A stretch of 58,188 bases of DNA from Hyphomonadaceae bacterium (lineage in GTDB: Bacteria > Pseudomonadota > Alphaproteobacteria > Caulobacterales > Aquidulcibacteraceae): assembly GCA_016791445.1 (NCBI GenBank), contig JAEUMP010000018.1, positions 1 through 58,188 of the forward strand, read 5' to 3'. The position numbers and the translations under genes were made by a program. Numbering within the stretch: position 1 is the first letter of the stretch; each line of letters opens with the position of its first letter. The notes under the pieces were generated by a model. The model had not been told where the DNA came from, did not search any database, and saw only the letters and a list, made by a program, of their open reading frames with translations. Shown here piece after piece: positions 9,862 through 18,441 of this stretch.

Positions 9862-10790
9862 AGATTGTTCGTGCTCAGCGTGTCGCAGGCGGCGGGATCG
9901 CCGGTGGTGAAGCCCAGCTGGAACCAGCGTTTGCGCTGCTCGGAGGTGCCGTGCTGGAAGCTGTCGGGCTGCACATAGCCACGCGACTGGCGCTGCAGCG
10001 TGTCGTCGCCGATGGCGTTGGCGGCGGTCATCGCTTCCTCGAAGTCGCCCGCCTCGAGGCGCGGCTGGCCGGCGGCGGTGCGCTGTTCGCTGAAATACTT
10101 GCCCCAGGCGCCGGCGAAGCAATCCGCCTGCAGTTCCATGCGCACCTGAAGCGCGTTGCTTTCGCGCTCATTGCCCCGCGCCTTCATGCGCTGGATGGTC
10201 TCGGAGATGCCGGTGATCGTCTGCACATGGTGGCCGACTTCGTGCGCGATGACATAAGCCTCGGCGAAATCGCCTGAGGCGCCGAGCTTGTCGCGCATCG
10301 TCTTGAAGAATGAGGTGTCGATATAGACCTGCAGATCCGCGGGGCAATAGAACGGGCCGATCGCGGCGGTGCCTGTGCCGCAGCGCGTGCCTGTCTGGCC
10401 GTCGAACAGGACGAGCCTGGTCGGCGCATACTCGCGGCTCTGGAAGCCATAGTGCGCCATCGCGCCGCGCGCGAATTCCTGTTTCCAGAAATCTTCCGTC
10501 GAGCCGAGCACCGCGCTCATGAAATCGCCGGTCTGGTCCGCCGGCGCGCCGGCTTTGCCGGGCTCGCTTGTCACTGCGCCGCCGCCGCCGCCGATGAGGC
10601 CGAGCAGCATCTGCTTGACGGGCGCGGGCGCGAGGAAGAAGAGCAGGCCCACGACGATGAGGCCGCCGATGCCGAAGCGGCTGCCGATCAGCGAGATGAT
10701 CCCGCCGCCCATGCCGCCGCCACCGCCGCCGCCCCGCTGGCCGCGCCGGTCCTCTACGTTGTCTGAACGTCGCTGGTCGTCGAGCCGCAT
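9858..10790 (-). CDS. Neutral zinc metallopeptidase, YpfJ family
   Basis: The protein is 310 aa. It starts MRLDDQRRSDNVEDRRG followed by a Gly-rich segment and one transmembrane helix (about residues 38-54), then the extracytoplasmic peptidase domain. DLQVYIDTSFF and HEVGHHVQ (HExxH at 183-187) are family hallmarks, followed by RMELQADCFAGAW, HGTSEQRKRWFQLGF and CDT. This is the usual architecture of YpfJ/KPN_02809 proteins. It is followed without a gap by a secreted paralogue, so the pair is translationally coupled. Substrates are unknown; envelope proteolysis is inferred. Confidence 0.9.
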   Translation of the reverse strand: MRLDDQRRSDNVEDRRGQRGGGGGGGMGGGIISLIGSRFGIGGLIVVGLLFFLAPAPVKQMLLGLIGGGGGAVTSEPGKAGAPADQTGDFMSAVLGSTEDFWKQEFARGAMAHYGFQSREYAPTRLVLFDGQTGTRCGTGTAAIGPFYCPADLQVYIDTSFFKTMRDKLGASGDFAEAYVIAHEVGHHVQTITGISETIQRMKARGNERESNALQVRMELQADCFAGAWGKYFSEQRTAAGQPRLEAGDFEEAMTAANAIGDDTLQRQSRGYVQPDSFQHGTSEQRKRWFQLGFTTGDPAACDTLSTNNL

Positions 10791-10862
10791 GGTCGTTCCT
10801 CGTGTCTCAGTCTCAAGCCATAGCCCGCCCGCGGCTTAAGGGGCAATGGCGGGCCATCCGGC

Positions 10863-11336
10863 TCAGACGTCCCCGAGAAGCGCCCGCCGTCGCGCCAGGC
10901 TCTCCGGCGGCCAGAGCGCCTTCATGTCGTAGTAGATGTCGAACGCCTTTGCGTCCGCCGGCAGATCGAACCAGCGCGCCTTGGAGCGTGTGAAGATGTG
11001 CACGTCCGGCGGAAGGGCGGCGGGGTCGTCGAGCGTGCCCACGCGCAGGAAGATCATCACCTTGCGGCGGCCATAGTCGCTCCACAGCGCCGTGTGACAG
11101 GTTGCGCAGCGATGGATGTCGTGCGGACGCCCGCTTTCGCTCGGGCCCCGCGTCACCTCGATATCGCCCTGCAGCACGTCGACATGGTCTGTCTCGACGA
11201 GGGCGTTGAGTACAAAGGCGCTGCCGGTGGCGCGCTGACACTGCATGCAGTGGCAGCAATGCACGAACATAGGCGCCGTCTTGAGGCGATAGCGCACTGC
11301 GCCGCAACTGCAGCCGCCTTCGAGGTTTCGGGTCAT
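10863..11336 (-). CDS. GFA family protein (zinc-binding, CENP-V/GFA fold)
   Basis: The protein is 157 aa from an ATG preceded by GGAGG. The Cys pattern of the GFA/CENP-V fold is complete: CSCGAVRY near the N-terminus, CCHCMQCQRATGS in the middle and HRCATCHTALWSD further on, binding structural and labile zinc. The family was named for glutathione-dependent formaldehyde-activating enzyme, but the catalytic role of most members is unproven. It stands alone between the radical SAM gene and the metallopeptidases. Confidence 0.9.
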   Translation of the reverse strand: MTRNLEGGCSCGAVRYRLKTAPMFVHCCHCMQCQRATGSAFVLNALVETDHVDVLQGDIEVTRGPSESGRPHDIHRCATCHTALWSDYGRRKVMIFLRVGTLDDPAALPPDVHIFTRSKARWFDLPADAKAFDIYYDMKALWPPESLARRRALLGDV

Positions 11337-11355
11337 CACTTCCTCCGCGCGCGCA

Positions 11356-12432
11356 TCATAGCAAGTCCAGCTGGTCGCCCGCGCGCGGCGGGACGCGGAA
11401 CTGCGTGATGTCGAGATCGAGCTTGCGCCTGTTGAGGCCGAGACGCGCGCAAGCCTTGCGGAAGCGGCCGGCGATGAGACGCGCATAGGGCCCCGTGCCG
11501 CGTTGCCGCGCGCCCCACTCGGGGTCGTAGTCGCGCCCGCCGCGCATCTCGCGCACGAGATTGATCACCTTGCGGGCGCGGTCCGGATAGGCGCCTTCGA
11601 GCCATTCACGAAAGAGATCCTTGATCTCCAGCGGCAGTCGCAGGACCACATAGCCCGCCTCGGTCGCGCCGGCGTCCGCGGCGGCGGCGAGGATGGCTTC
11701 AAGCTCCGCATCGTTCAGCCCCGGGATCAGCGGCGCCGTCATCACGGCGACGGGGATGCCCGCCTGCGCCAGCGCGCGTATCGCATCGAGGCGGCGCTGC
11801 GGCGTCGCCGCGCGCGGCTCCATCCGGCGCGCAAGCGTGCGGTCGAGCGTGGTGATGGAGATCGCCACTTTCGCGAGATTTTTCGCCGCCATGGGCGCCA
11901 GCAGATCGATGTCGCGCGTGATCAGCGCGGACTTCGTGATCATCGCCACGGGATGATTGTAGCGGCCCAGCACGTCGAGCACGGCGCGGGTGATGCGATG
12001 CGTGCGTTCGATGGGCTGATAGACGTCGGTGACGCCGCCCATCACCATGACGTTCGCGCGATAGTTTTTCGCGGAGAGTTCAAGCTCGAGCCGCTCCGCC
12101 GCGTTGAACTTCGCAAACAGCTTGCTCTCGAAATCGAGGCCCGGCGACAGCCCTGCATAGGCGTGGTTCGGCCGCGCATAGCAGTAGATGCAGCCGTGCT
12201 CGCAGCCGCGATAGGTGTTGATGGTGCGGTCGAAGCCGATGTCGGGGCTGGTATTGCGGCTGATGATCGTGCGCGCCGTTTCCTTGGTGACGGTGGTCGT
12301 CAGCTTCGGCGCCGCTTCGTCCTCGACGCCCCAACCGTCGTCGAAGGCTTCGCGCGCATCGCGCTCATAGCGTCCAGAGCGGTTGGTGACGGCGCCGCGG
12401 CCATTGGGTGTGGGGGCGTGCGGAGAAGGCAT
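11356..12432 (-). CDS. PA0069-family radical SAM protein
   Basis: The protein is 358 aa. The radical SAM cluster motif is CEHGCIYCYARPNH (Cx3Cx2C), preceded by the family-typical NTSPDIGFDRTINTYRGC. SPL-related residues continue with GVTDVYQPIER and VAMITKSALITRDIDLL. The family (PA0069, SplB-like 'photolyase') has no proven substrate; repair of spore photoproduct-like lesions is not established outside spore formers. The C-terminal LDITQF is a family end motif. Its stop is 20 bp before the GFA start, so the two may be cotranscribed. Confidence 0.9.
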   Translation of the reverse strand: MPSPHAPTPNGRGAVTNRSGRYERDAREAFDDGWGVEDEAAPKLTTTVTKETARTIISRNTSPDIGFDRTINTYRGCEHGCIYCYARPNHAYAGLSPGLDFESKLFAKFNAAERLELELSAKNYRANVMVMGGVTDVYQPIERTHRITRAVLDVLGRYNHPVAMITKSALITRDIDLLAPMAAKNLAKVAISITTLDRTLARRMEPRAATPQRRLDAIRALAQAGIPVAVMTAPLIPGLNDAELEAILAAAADAGATEAGYVVLRLPLEIKDLFREWLEGAYPDRARKVINLVREMRGGRDYDPEWGARQRGTGPYARLIAGRFRKACARLGLNRRKLDLDITQFRVPPRAGDQLDLL

Positions 12433-12474
12433 GGGCGCACGATACGCCTCGCCAGGAACAAAACAAGAACAAAA

Positions 12475-13230
12475 TCAGCTGAACGCGAAGTCCCGGTCAC
12501 GGGAGCGGAAGCGGAGCCCCGCATCCACATAGATGGTCTGACCTGTCACCGTCGGCGCTTCGAGCAGGTAGAGAGCGGCCGCCGCCACATCCTCGGGCGT
12601 GGCCCCGCGCGCGAGCGGCGTGTCGTCATGCAGCCTCGCGAAATCGGCGTCGGCCTGTCCCGGCGCGGGGAGGATGTAGCCAGGCGCGACGGCGTTCACG
12701 CGCAGGCGCGGCGCCAGCTCGCGCGCGAGCAATTCGGTCGCGCCCGCGAGGGCGTATTTCGACAGCGTGTAGGCGAAATGATCGGGGTAGGGCTGCGCCA
12801 GCTTGAAATCGAGGAAGTTGACGACCGCGCCCGTCGCGTCCTTCGGCAATTGCCGCAACAGCGCCCGCGCCAGCAACACCGGCGCATAGGCGTTCACATG
12901 CATGTGCCGGTCGGCGGTCTCGGGTTTGAAGTCATCGACGACATCGTGCTCGAAGATCGCCGCGCAGTTCACCAGCGCGCGGATCGGCGCCTGCGCGCGC
13001 GCCGCCGCCTCATCGACGAGACGTTCCGCCACCGCCGGCAATTCGCCGGCGACGGTGATTGCTTGTGCGCCGTGCGCAACGCAGGCCTGCGCCGCGCTTT
13101 CGGCGTCGTTCTGCGATGATGCATAGTGAATTGCGACGTTCCAGCCGCACGCCGCCGCATGCAATGAGACCGCGCGCCCGAGACGTTTCGCGCCGCCCGT
13201 CACCAGCACCCACGGGCGCGCCGCGCTCAC
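12475..13230 (-). CDS. FolM-like SDR (pteridine/dihydrofolate reductase type)
   Basis: A 251-aa SDR with TGGAKRLG at residues 11-18, the TGxxxRxG cofactor motif that marks PTR1/FolM pteridine reductases and favours NADPH. YTLSK supplies the catalytic Tyr and Lys. The usual catalytic Ser region reads NFLD, so Asp replaces Ser, as in FolM/PTR1. Its ATG overlaps the stop of folB by 4 bases, which ties it to pterin/folate metabolism. A likely role is reduction of dihydrofolate or dihydromonapterin. Substrate not shown by sequence alone. Confidence 0.82.
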   Translation of the reverse strand: MSAARPWVLVTGGAKRLGRAVSLHAAACGWNVAIHYASSQNDAESAAQACVAHGAQAITVAGELPAVAERLVDEAAARAQAPIRALVNCAAIFEHDVVDDFKPETADRHMHVNAYAPVLLARALLRQLPKDATGAVVNFLDFKLAQPYPDHFAYTLSKYALAGATELLARELAPRLRVNAVAPGYILPAPGQADADFARLHDDTPLARGATPEDVAAAALYLLEAPTVTGQTIYVDAGLRFRSRDRDFAFS

Positions 13231-13640
13231 CGTCCGCCCTCGGCCACGCTCAGGCCCTGGCGTCGGCGGCCTGCATCGGCGTGCCGCGTGAGGCTGACCG
13301 ACACCATCGCCGGCGCCGCAAGCACGCTGGGCTTCTTCACCGTCACCGAAATCGTTTCCACCCGCGCCGACAAGCTGAACAGGAAGGCGCCGATGCGGTC
13401 GGCGACGGTCTCGATGAGATGGATCGCGCCGTCGGCGGGCAGATCGTACTGCAGGAAGCGGATGATGCGGTCGTAGTCGATGGTGGCGGAAAGCTCGTCG
13501 CGCTGGGCGCCGGCGGGCGCCTCCAGCGTGAGCGCCACCGATACGAACACCTCCTGCAGCGCCGCGCGCTCGACATCGGGCACGCCGAGCATCAGCGCCA
13601 CGGGCAGGTCGGTGAGGGAAATGGTCTGCGTGTCGGCCAT
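13227..13640 (-). CDS. folB: Dihydroneopterin aldolase
   Basis: FolB converts 7,8-dihydroneopterin to 6-hydroxymethyl-dihydropterin in folate synthesis. The protein is 137 aa with the family pattern VPDVERAALQEVFVSVAL, DYDRIIRFL, HLIETVADRIGAFLF and VKKPSVL, where the Lys of VKKP is the conserved catalytic Lys region. The C-terminus is about 15 residues longer than usual and basic. It forms an overlapping pair with the FolM-like SDR and is divergent from the Ada-AlkA gene. Confidence 0.88.
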   Translation of the reverse strand: MADTQTISLTDLPVALMLGVPDVERAALQEVFVSVALTLEAPAGAQRDELSATIDYDRIIRFLQYDLPADGAIHLIETVADRIGAFLFSLSARVETISVTVKKPSVLAAPAMVSVSLTRHADAGRRRQGLSVAEGGR

Positions 13641-13755
13641 GGCCGGTGCTTAGCGCATGCGGGTCGCGCCGTCATCGGGAGGCCGCCCGGCGGCGGCCGA
13701 TGCACGTGTCCGATTCCGGCGAGACGGGAGGTCCGGATCGGGCCAGTATGGGGCC

Positions 13756-15207
13756 ATGATCGAAGACGTAGCCCAGCACGCCATCTGGCACGCCGCCGCC
13801 GAGGCCCGCGACGCGCGCTTCGACGGCGTGTTCTTCACTTGCGTGACGTCGACAGGGATCTACTGCCGCTGCGTTTGCCCCGCGCGTATGCCGAAGCGGG
13901 CGAACCGCATCTTTCACCGTTCCGCCGCCGCCGCCGAAAATGCGGGCTTCAGGCCGTGCCTCCTGTGCCGTCCGGAAAAGGCGCCCGGCGCTGCGCCCAT
14001 CGACCAGAAGCAGCGGCTGGCCGCGCAGGCTGTCGCGCGCATCGAAGCGGGCGCGCTGGAGGAGCAGGGACTGGACGATCTCGCGCGCGATCTCGGCGTG
14101 ACGGGGCGCCATCTGCGTCGGGTGACGACGGACGTGTTCGGCGCCGCGCCCATCGATCTGGCGCAGACGCACCGCCTGCTGACGGCCAAGCGCCTGCTCA
14201 CGGAGACGCAGCTGCCGGTAACGGAAATCGCCTTCGCGAGCGGTTTCCAGAGCGTGCGGCGTTTCAATGCACTTTTTCTCGAACGGTACGGGTTCCCGCC
14301 GTCGCGCATCCGCCGCGCGCGCGTGGTCGCGCGGGAGCCGGTGCTGACGCTCGATCTGGTGGCGCGCGGCGCCTTCGACGCGCAGCCGCATTTCGATTTC
14401 TTCGCTTCGCGGTCGATCGAGGGCGTCGAGGTTCTGGATGGCGGCTATGCGCGTACGCTGAAGATCGGCGCACATGCGGGATTCGTGTCGATCCGGCCGA
14501 GCGCGCGCGGGGTCGCCTTGTCCCTCTCGCACAGTCTGTCGCCGGCGCTGCGGCCATTGGTGGCGATGGTGCGCGGCGCCTTCGATCTGGATGCCGACGT
14601 GACGGCGATCGACGGCGCGCTTGGCGATGACCTCGATGTCGCGGCCGATCCCGGCGTGCGCCTGACAGGGGGGCTCGATCCGTTTGAAGTCGCCGTTCGC
14701 GCCGTGCTCGGCCAGCAGGTGACGATCGTCGCGGCGCGCAAGCTCACGCAGAAGATCGTCGACCGCTTCGGCGCCGAGATCGAGACGGGCGCCGAGGGAC
14801 TTCGTCGACTGTTCCCCGACGCGGGCCGGATCGCTGCCGCCGATCCCGGCGAAATCGCGGGCCTCGGCATGCCGTTTGCGCGGGCGCAGACGCTGCAGCG
14901 GCTTGGCGCGGCGGTGGCGGAGGGGCGGTTGCTGCTCGCGCGCGGCGCGGTCGCGGCGGGGCGCGAGGGGCTCGCGAACCTTGCCGGCATCGGCCCGTGG
15001 ACGATCGAATACGTCGCGCTGCGCGGCCTCGGCGATCCCGACGCGTTTCCCGCCGGCGACAGCGCCATCCGCGCGGCGCTCGACATGAAGTCCGGCATCG
15101 AGGCGCGCGCGGAAAGGTGGCGGCCGTGGCGCGCCTATGCGGCCACGCGGCTGTGGAAGAGATACGCGCGGATGATGGCGCAGAGGAAGGCGGGAGACGT
15201 GCGATGA
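13756..15207 (+). CDS. Ada N-terminal/AraC domain fused to AlkA 3-methyladenine DNA glycosylase
   Basis: The protein is 483 aa with three parts. Residues 1-75 are the Ada zinc domain: Cys37 is the phosphotriester methyl acceptor, with Cys41, Cys68 and Cys71, each one residue lower than in E. coli Ada. Residues 90-185 are an AraC HTH pair (DDLARDLGVTGRHLRRV, VTEIAFASGFQSVRRFNALF). Residues 195-483 are AlkA: an N-terminal domain, then the HhH-GPD region with LAGIGPWTIEYVALRG and the catalytic Asp in PAGD. The Ada O6-methyltransferase domain is absent and encoded by ogt, whose ATG overlaps this stop (ATGA). Methylated Cys37 should switch it to an activator of its own operon. Confidence 0.93.
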   Translation: MIEDVAQHAIWHAAAEARDARFDGVFFTCVTSTGIYCRCVCPARMPKRANRIFHRSAAAAENAGFRPCLLCRPEKAPGAAPIDQKQRLAAQAVARIEAGALEEQGLDDLARDLGVTGRHLRRVTTDVFGAAPIDLAQTHRLLTAKRLLTETQLPVTEIAFASGFQSVRRFNALFLERYGFPPSRIRRARVVAREPVLTLDLVARGAFDAQPHFDFFASRSIEGVEVLDGGYARTLKIGAHAGFVSIRPSARGVALSLSHSLSPALRPLVAMVRGAFDLDADVTAIDGALGDDLDVAADPGVRLTGGLDPFEVAVRAVLGQQVTIVAARKLTQKIVDRFGAEIETGAEGLRRLFPDAGRIAAADPGEIAGLGMPFARAQTLQRLGAAVAEGRLLLARGAVAAGREGLANLAGIGPWTIEYVALRGLGDPDAFPAGDSAIRAALDMKSGIEARAERWRPWRAYAATRLWKRYARMMAQRKAGDVR

Positions 15208-15695
15208 GCGTGACGGTGCATGTGCATGAAAGCCCGGTCGGGCCGCTGACGCTGGTGTCCGATGGCGCGGCGCTCGCGGGCGTCTATTTCGAGAGCCAGA
15301 AGCACGGCGCGCCGCCGGCCGGCCCCCGCGGTTCCGACAAGATCATCGACGGAGCGCGCAAGCAGCTCGACGCCTACTTCGCCGGCAAGCGCACGAGCTT
15401 CGATGTTCCGCTCGCGCCGAAGGGCACGGCGTTCCAGACGCGGGTCTGGCACGCGCTGACGAAGATCCCCTACGGCGAGACGACGAGCTACGGCGCCATC
15501 GCCAACGCCATCGGCTCGCCCAAGGCGGTGCGCGCGGTCGGCGCCGCCAACGGACGCAATCCGATCCCGATCATCATCCCGTGCCACCGCGTGATCGGCG
15601 CCAACGGGTCGCTGACCGGCTTCGGCGGCGGCATGGCGCGCAAGGAACTGCTGCTCGATCTGGAGCGCGGCGCGCTCTTTCCGGCGGGACGGTGA
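15204..15695 (+). CDS. ogt: Methylated-DNA-protein cysteine S-methyltransferase
   Basis: Suicide repair protein that takes the alkyl group from O6-alkylguanine onto a Cys. The protein is 163 aa with the active site IIPCHRVIG (Cys127), the HTH segment TSYGAIANAIG and Asn/Gly residues in the ANGRNP loop. The start overlaps the stop of the Ada-AlkA gene by 4 bases, so together they make a complete adaptive-response operon. Length is standard for single-domain Ogt/MGMT. Confidence 0.95.
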   Translation: MSVTVHVHESPVGPLTLVSDGAALAGVYFESQKHGAPPAGPRGSDKIIDGARKQLDAYFAGKRTSFDVPLAPKGTAFQTRVWHALTKIPYGETTSYGAIANAIGSPKAVRAVGAANGRNPIPIIIPCHRVIGANGSLTGFGGGMARKELLLDLERGALFPAGR

Positions 15696-15733
15696 TGCGC
15701 TAGGCGTCGCCCGTCAGAGACAAGGGGGCAGGC

Positions 15734-16207
15734 ATGCTGAAGAATTTCGCGCTTTCGATCGCCGTGTTCGTTTGCGTCGCAAGCGGCGGCGCCGCTGCGG
15801 CGATGGAACTGGTAAAGCGCATAGAGACCGCGCTCTCGACGCCCGCGCCGATCGAGGCGGTTGAAGCCGCCGTTGACGGCGGCCTGATCGACAAGGGCTG
15901 GACCATCGAGTCGAAAGAGCCGGGTCGCACCGTGGCCTCGATCCGCGTGCGCGAAAAGCACTTCGCCCGCATCGCCGTCACCTATGACACGCGCGCTTTC
16001 GCCATCAATCTGATCAGCACCGAAGGGCTCGACCAGAACGACCGGCGCGGCACCATTCACGGCGCCTATGGCCGCTGGACTCGCAACGTCATTGCGGGCG
16101 TCAACAATCGGCTGCGCCGCACGGTCGCGCCGCCTGCTTCCGTCTACGCGCCCGAACCGGCGGCGGCGCTGGAACCGGAACCCGCGCTGCGCCCGACGAC
16201 GCCCTGA
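15734..16207 (+). CDS. Secreted hypothetical protein
   Basis: The protein is 157 aa with a clear signal peptide (MLKNFALSIAVFVCVASGGAAAA; positively charged start and Ala-rich cleavage site). The mature part reads DKGWTIESKEPGRTVASI, then HFARIAVTYDTRAFAINLI and HGAYGRWTRNVIAGVNN. This resembles a recurring proteobacterial envelope family with an RGW...pG...IH..YN.W pattern that I cannot name. The C-terminus is Pro/Ala/Glu-rich and probably disordered. It stands alone after ogt. Confidence 0.7.
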   Translation: MLKNFALSIAVFVCVASGGAAAAMELVKRIETALSTPAPIEAVEAAVDGGLIDKGWTIESKEPGRTVASIRVREKHFARIAVTYDTRAFAINLISTEGLDQNDRRGTIHGAYGRWTRNVIAGVNNRLRRTVAPPASVYAPEPAAALEPEPALRPTTP

Positions 16208-16328
16208 GGCTTCCCCTGCGCCCGGCACGCTTCCTGCGGGGATGCCCTCGGCAGGGATGACAGCGCGCGTTCGCCGGGCGATGTAGGCGCCCGGAACACA
16301 AACCCGTACACAAGACCGGAGCCGCGCC

Positions 16329-17126
16329 ATGTCCTTCCTCTCCCTCGAAAAAACCGGCCGCGTCGTCACGATCACCATCGAACGGCCGGACGTGATGAAC
16401 GCGCTTGGCGAGGACGGCGATGGCGCCGCCTTCGAGGATGCGTGCGCGGAGATCGCCGCCGACCGCACCATCGGTTGCGCGATCCTGACGGGGCGCGGGC
16501 GCGCCTTTTCCGCGGGCGGCAATGTGAAGGCGATGGCCGAACGCGACGGCGCCTTCTCCGGCAAGCCCCACGTCATCCGCGACCGCTACCGCACCAACAT
16601 CCACCGCATCGCGCGCGCGCTGCATGCGATGGAGACGCCGCTGGTCGCCGCCGTGAACGGCCCCGCCATCGGTCTCGGCTGCGACGTCGCGTGCATGGCC
16701 GACATCCGCATCGCGGCGGAGAACGCGAAGTTCGGCGTGACGTTCCTGAAGCTCGGCCTCATTCCGGGCGACGGCGGCGCGTGGCTCCTGCCGCGCGTCA
16801 TCGGCCAGTCGCGGGCCGCAGAACTCCTGTTCACGGGCGACGTCATCGACGCGAAGACGGCGGTGGAGTGGGGGCTCGTGTCGCGCGCCGTGCCGGCGGA
16901 AAAGCTGATGGAAGAGGCGATGGCGCTGGCGACGAAGATCGCCCAGCAGCCGCCGCAAGCGCTGCGGCTCGCCAAGACGCTGATGCGGCAGGGGCAGACG
17001 ACGACCTACGATACGCTGCTCGAGCTTTCCGCCGCCGCGCAGGCGCTGATGCACCACACCGCCGACCACATGGAAGGCGTGCACGCCATCCTTGAGAAGC
17101 GTGCGCCGAGCTTCAAGGGCGAGTGA
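16329..17126 (+). CDS. Enoyl-CoA hydratase/isomerase (crotonase) family protein
   Basis: A 265-aa crotonase. CoA and oxyanion segments are clear: ERPDVMNALG, GRAFSAGGNVKAMA, NGPAIGLGCDVACMADIRIA split near residues 112-131. At the two hydratase glutamate positions it has Asp (GCDV) and Phe (GVTF), so neither canonical Glu is kept. Members like this are often isomerases or have other activities, so hydration of enoyl-CoA should not be assumed. It overlaps the Nudix gene by 4 bases, an unusual pairing. Confidence 0.87.
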   Translation: MSFLSLEKTGRVVTITIERPDVMNALGEDGDGAAFEDACAEIAADRTIGCAILTGRGRAFSAGGNVKAMAERDGAFSGKPHVIRDRYRTNIHRIARALHAMETPLVAAVNGPAIGLGCDVACMADIRIAAENAKFGVTFLKLGLIPGDGGAWLLPRVIGQSRAAELLFTGDVIDAKTAVEWGLVSRAVPAEKLMEEAMALATKIAQQPPQALRLAKTLMRQGQTTTYDTLLELSAAAQALMHHTADHMEGVHAILEKRAPSFKGE

Positions 17127-17740
17127 GCGCCGGCGACATCGCCGCGTTTCGCGCACGCGCGGCGTCAAATCTGAGCGCCTTCGATCGTCGCGAGATCGCG
17201 CCGGACGGACGTCGGCGCGCGGCGGTCGCGATCGTCGTGTCGCCGCTGCGCGGGCGCATCACCTACGTCCTGACGCGACGCGCGCTGACCATGCGGCGCA
17301 ATGCAGGCAACTACGCACTGCCGGGCGGCAATGTCGAACCGGGGGAGGATGCAGTCGCCGCGGCCGTGCGGGAGACGCATGAGGAACTTGGCGTCGCGCT
17401 CGATCACGGCTGTGCGGTCGGCCTGCTTGATGATTTCGTGACGCTCGGCGGCCATGTGGTGACGCCGGTGATCCTGTGCACCGACAAGGCGCTGACGCTC
17501 ACGCCCGATCCGCGCGAGGTGCATCAGGTCTGGCGACTGCCGGTGGCGCAGCTCGACCTGCCGGAAACGCCGCGCTTCGTGTCGCAGGCGGATGGACCGC
17601 CAATCCTGCAGATGCGCGCACGCCATGGCTGGATAAACGCGCCGACGGCCGCGTGGCTCTACCAGTTTCGCGAAGTCGCGCTGCACGGGCGCGCGAGCCG
17701 GCTGGATGGCGTCGGGCAGCCGGGGTGGACCGCGACGTGA
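17123..17740 (+). CDS. Nudix hydrolase, CoA pyrophosphatase-like
   Basis: The protein is 205 aa from a GTG that overlaps the crotonase stop (GTGA). The Nudix box is intact: GNVEPGE then VRETHEELGV, matching Gx5Ex7REUxEExGU. The segment before it, VLTRRALTMRRNAGNYALPGG, resembles the CoA pyrophosphatase motif LLTxR...GxxxFPGG, so coenzyme A or acyl-CoA derivatives are a plausible substrate. Coupling to a crotonase supports a CoA theme. The assignment to NudL type is inference. Confidence 0.85.
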   Translation: MSAGDIAAFRARAASNLSAFDRREIAPDGRRRAAVAIVVSPLRGRITYVLTRRALTMRRNAGNYALPGGNVEPGEDAVAAAVRETHEELGVALDHGCAVGLLDDFVTLGGHVVTPVILCTDKALTLTPDPREVHQVWRLPVAQLDLPETPRFVSQADGPPILQMRARHGWINAPTAAWLYQFREVALHGRASRLDGVGQPGWTAT

Positions 17741-17840
17741 CGTCTGGATTCGCTGTGAATTTTTCCCGCGCCTTGCCGCCGCGCCATCGTGTCGCCTAGA
17801 AGGACGCGCACCCATGATGTCCCCGCAATCCGGAGTTTCC

Positions 17841-18341
17841 ATGCGCCAGTTTCTGCTCGCCGCCGTCGCCGCAATCGGTCTCGCCGCCTGCGCGTCGTCG
17901 CCCAAGGAAGTCGTGGCGCCGCCGCCGACGTCGGCATCCTCCGCAGGGGTGTGGGCGTATGCGTATGACGCGGGCCCGGGCATCGCGACGGCCGTGCTGA
18001 CGGGCGCCGACAACCAGCCGCTCGTGCGCCTGGCGTGCCAGTCGCCGAACGGCAATCTCGTGATCACGGACTGGGTGTTCTCGCGCGTCCGCCAGGGCGA
18101 CGCCCCGGCCACCTTTTCGGTGGGCGCCCAGTCCAAGCAGATCACCGCGCGCATCGCCGGTGACGGCGCAGGGCGTCAGGCGCTCGTGATCACCTTGCCG
18201 TCCCGCGATCCGATGTGGAATGCGCTGTCGCCGTCCGCGCCCGTCACGACAACGGCGCTCGGTTTCACCCACAACTGGGCGCCGGAATCGGCGTCGCGCA
18301 TCAACGACGTGCTCAATTCCTGCCGCAGCCTCGGCAGCTGA
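17841..18341 (+). CDS. Lipoprotein of unknown function
   Basis: The protein is 166 aa from an ATG with CGGAG five bases upstream. The signal peptide MRQFLLAAVAAIGLAAC ends in a perfect lipobox, with Ala-Ser after Cys (outer-membrane type). The mature protein has a Pro/Ser linker, then a beta-rich domain (VWAYAYDAGPGIATAVL, LVRLACQSPNGNLVIT) and a final Cys. This resembles small envelope lipoproteins that share a purported beta-sandwich, but no named family is assured. Confidence 0.75.
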   Translation: MRQFLLAAVAAIGLAACASSPKEVVAPPPTSASSAGVWAYAYDAGPGIATAVLTGADNQPLVRLACQSPNGNLVITDWVFSRVRQGDAPATFSVGAQSKQITARIAGDGAGRQALVITLPSRDPMWNALSPSAPVTTTALGFTHNWAPESASRINDVLNSCRSLGS

Positions 18342-18441
18342 TCCGTCGCGCATCGCCGCGCCCGGCTGACGTAACGTCGCGCCTTGCAGGGGCGGCGGTC
18401 GGGCGTATGGTCGCTTCCGGAATTCCGGAGGAGGCGACCCC

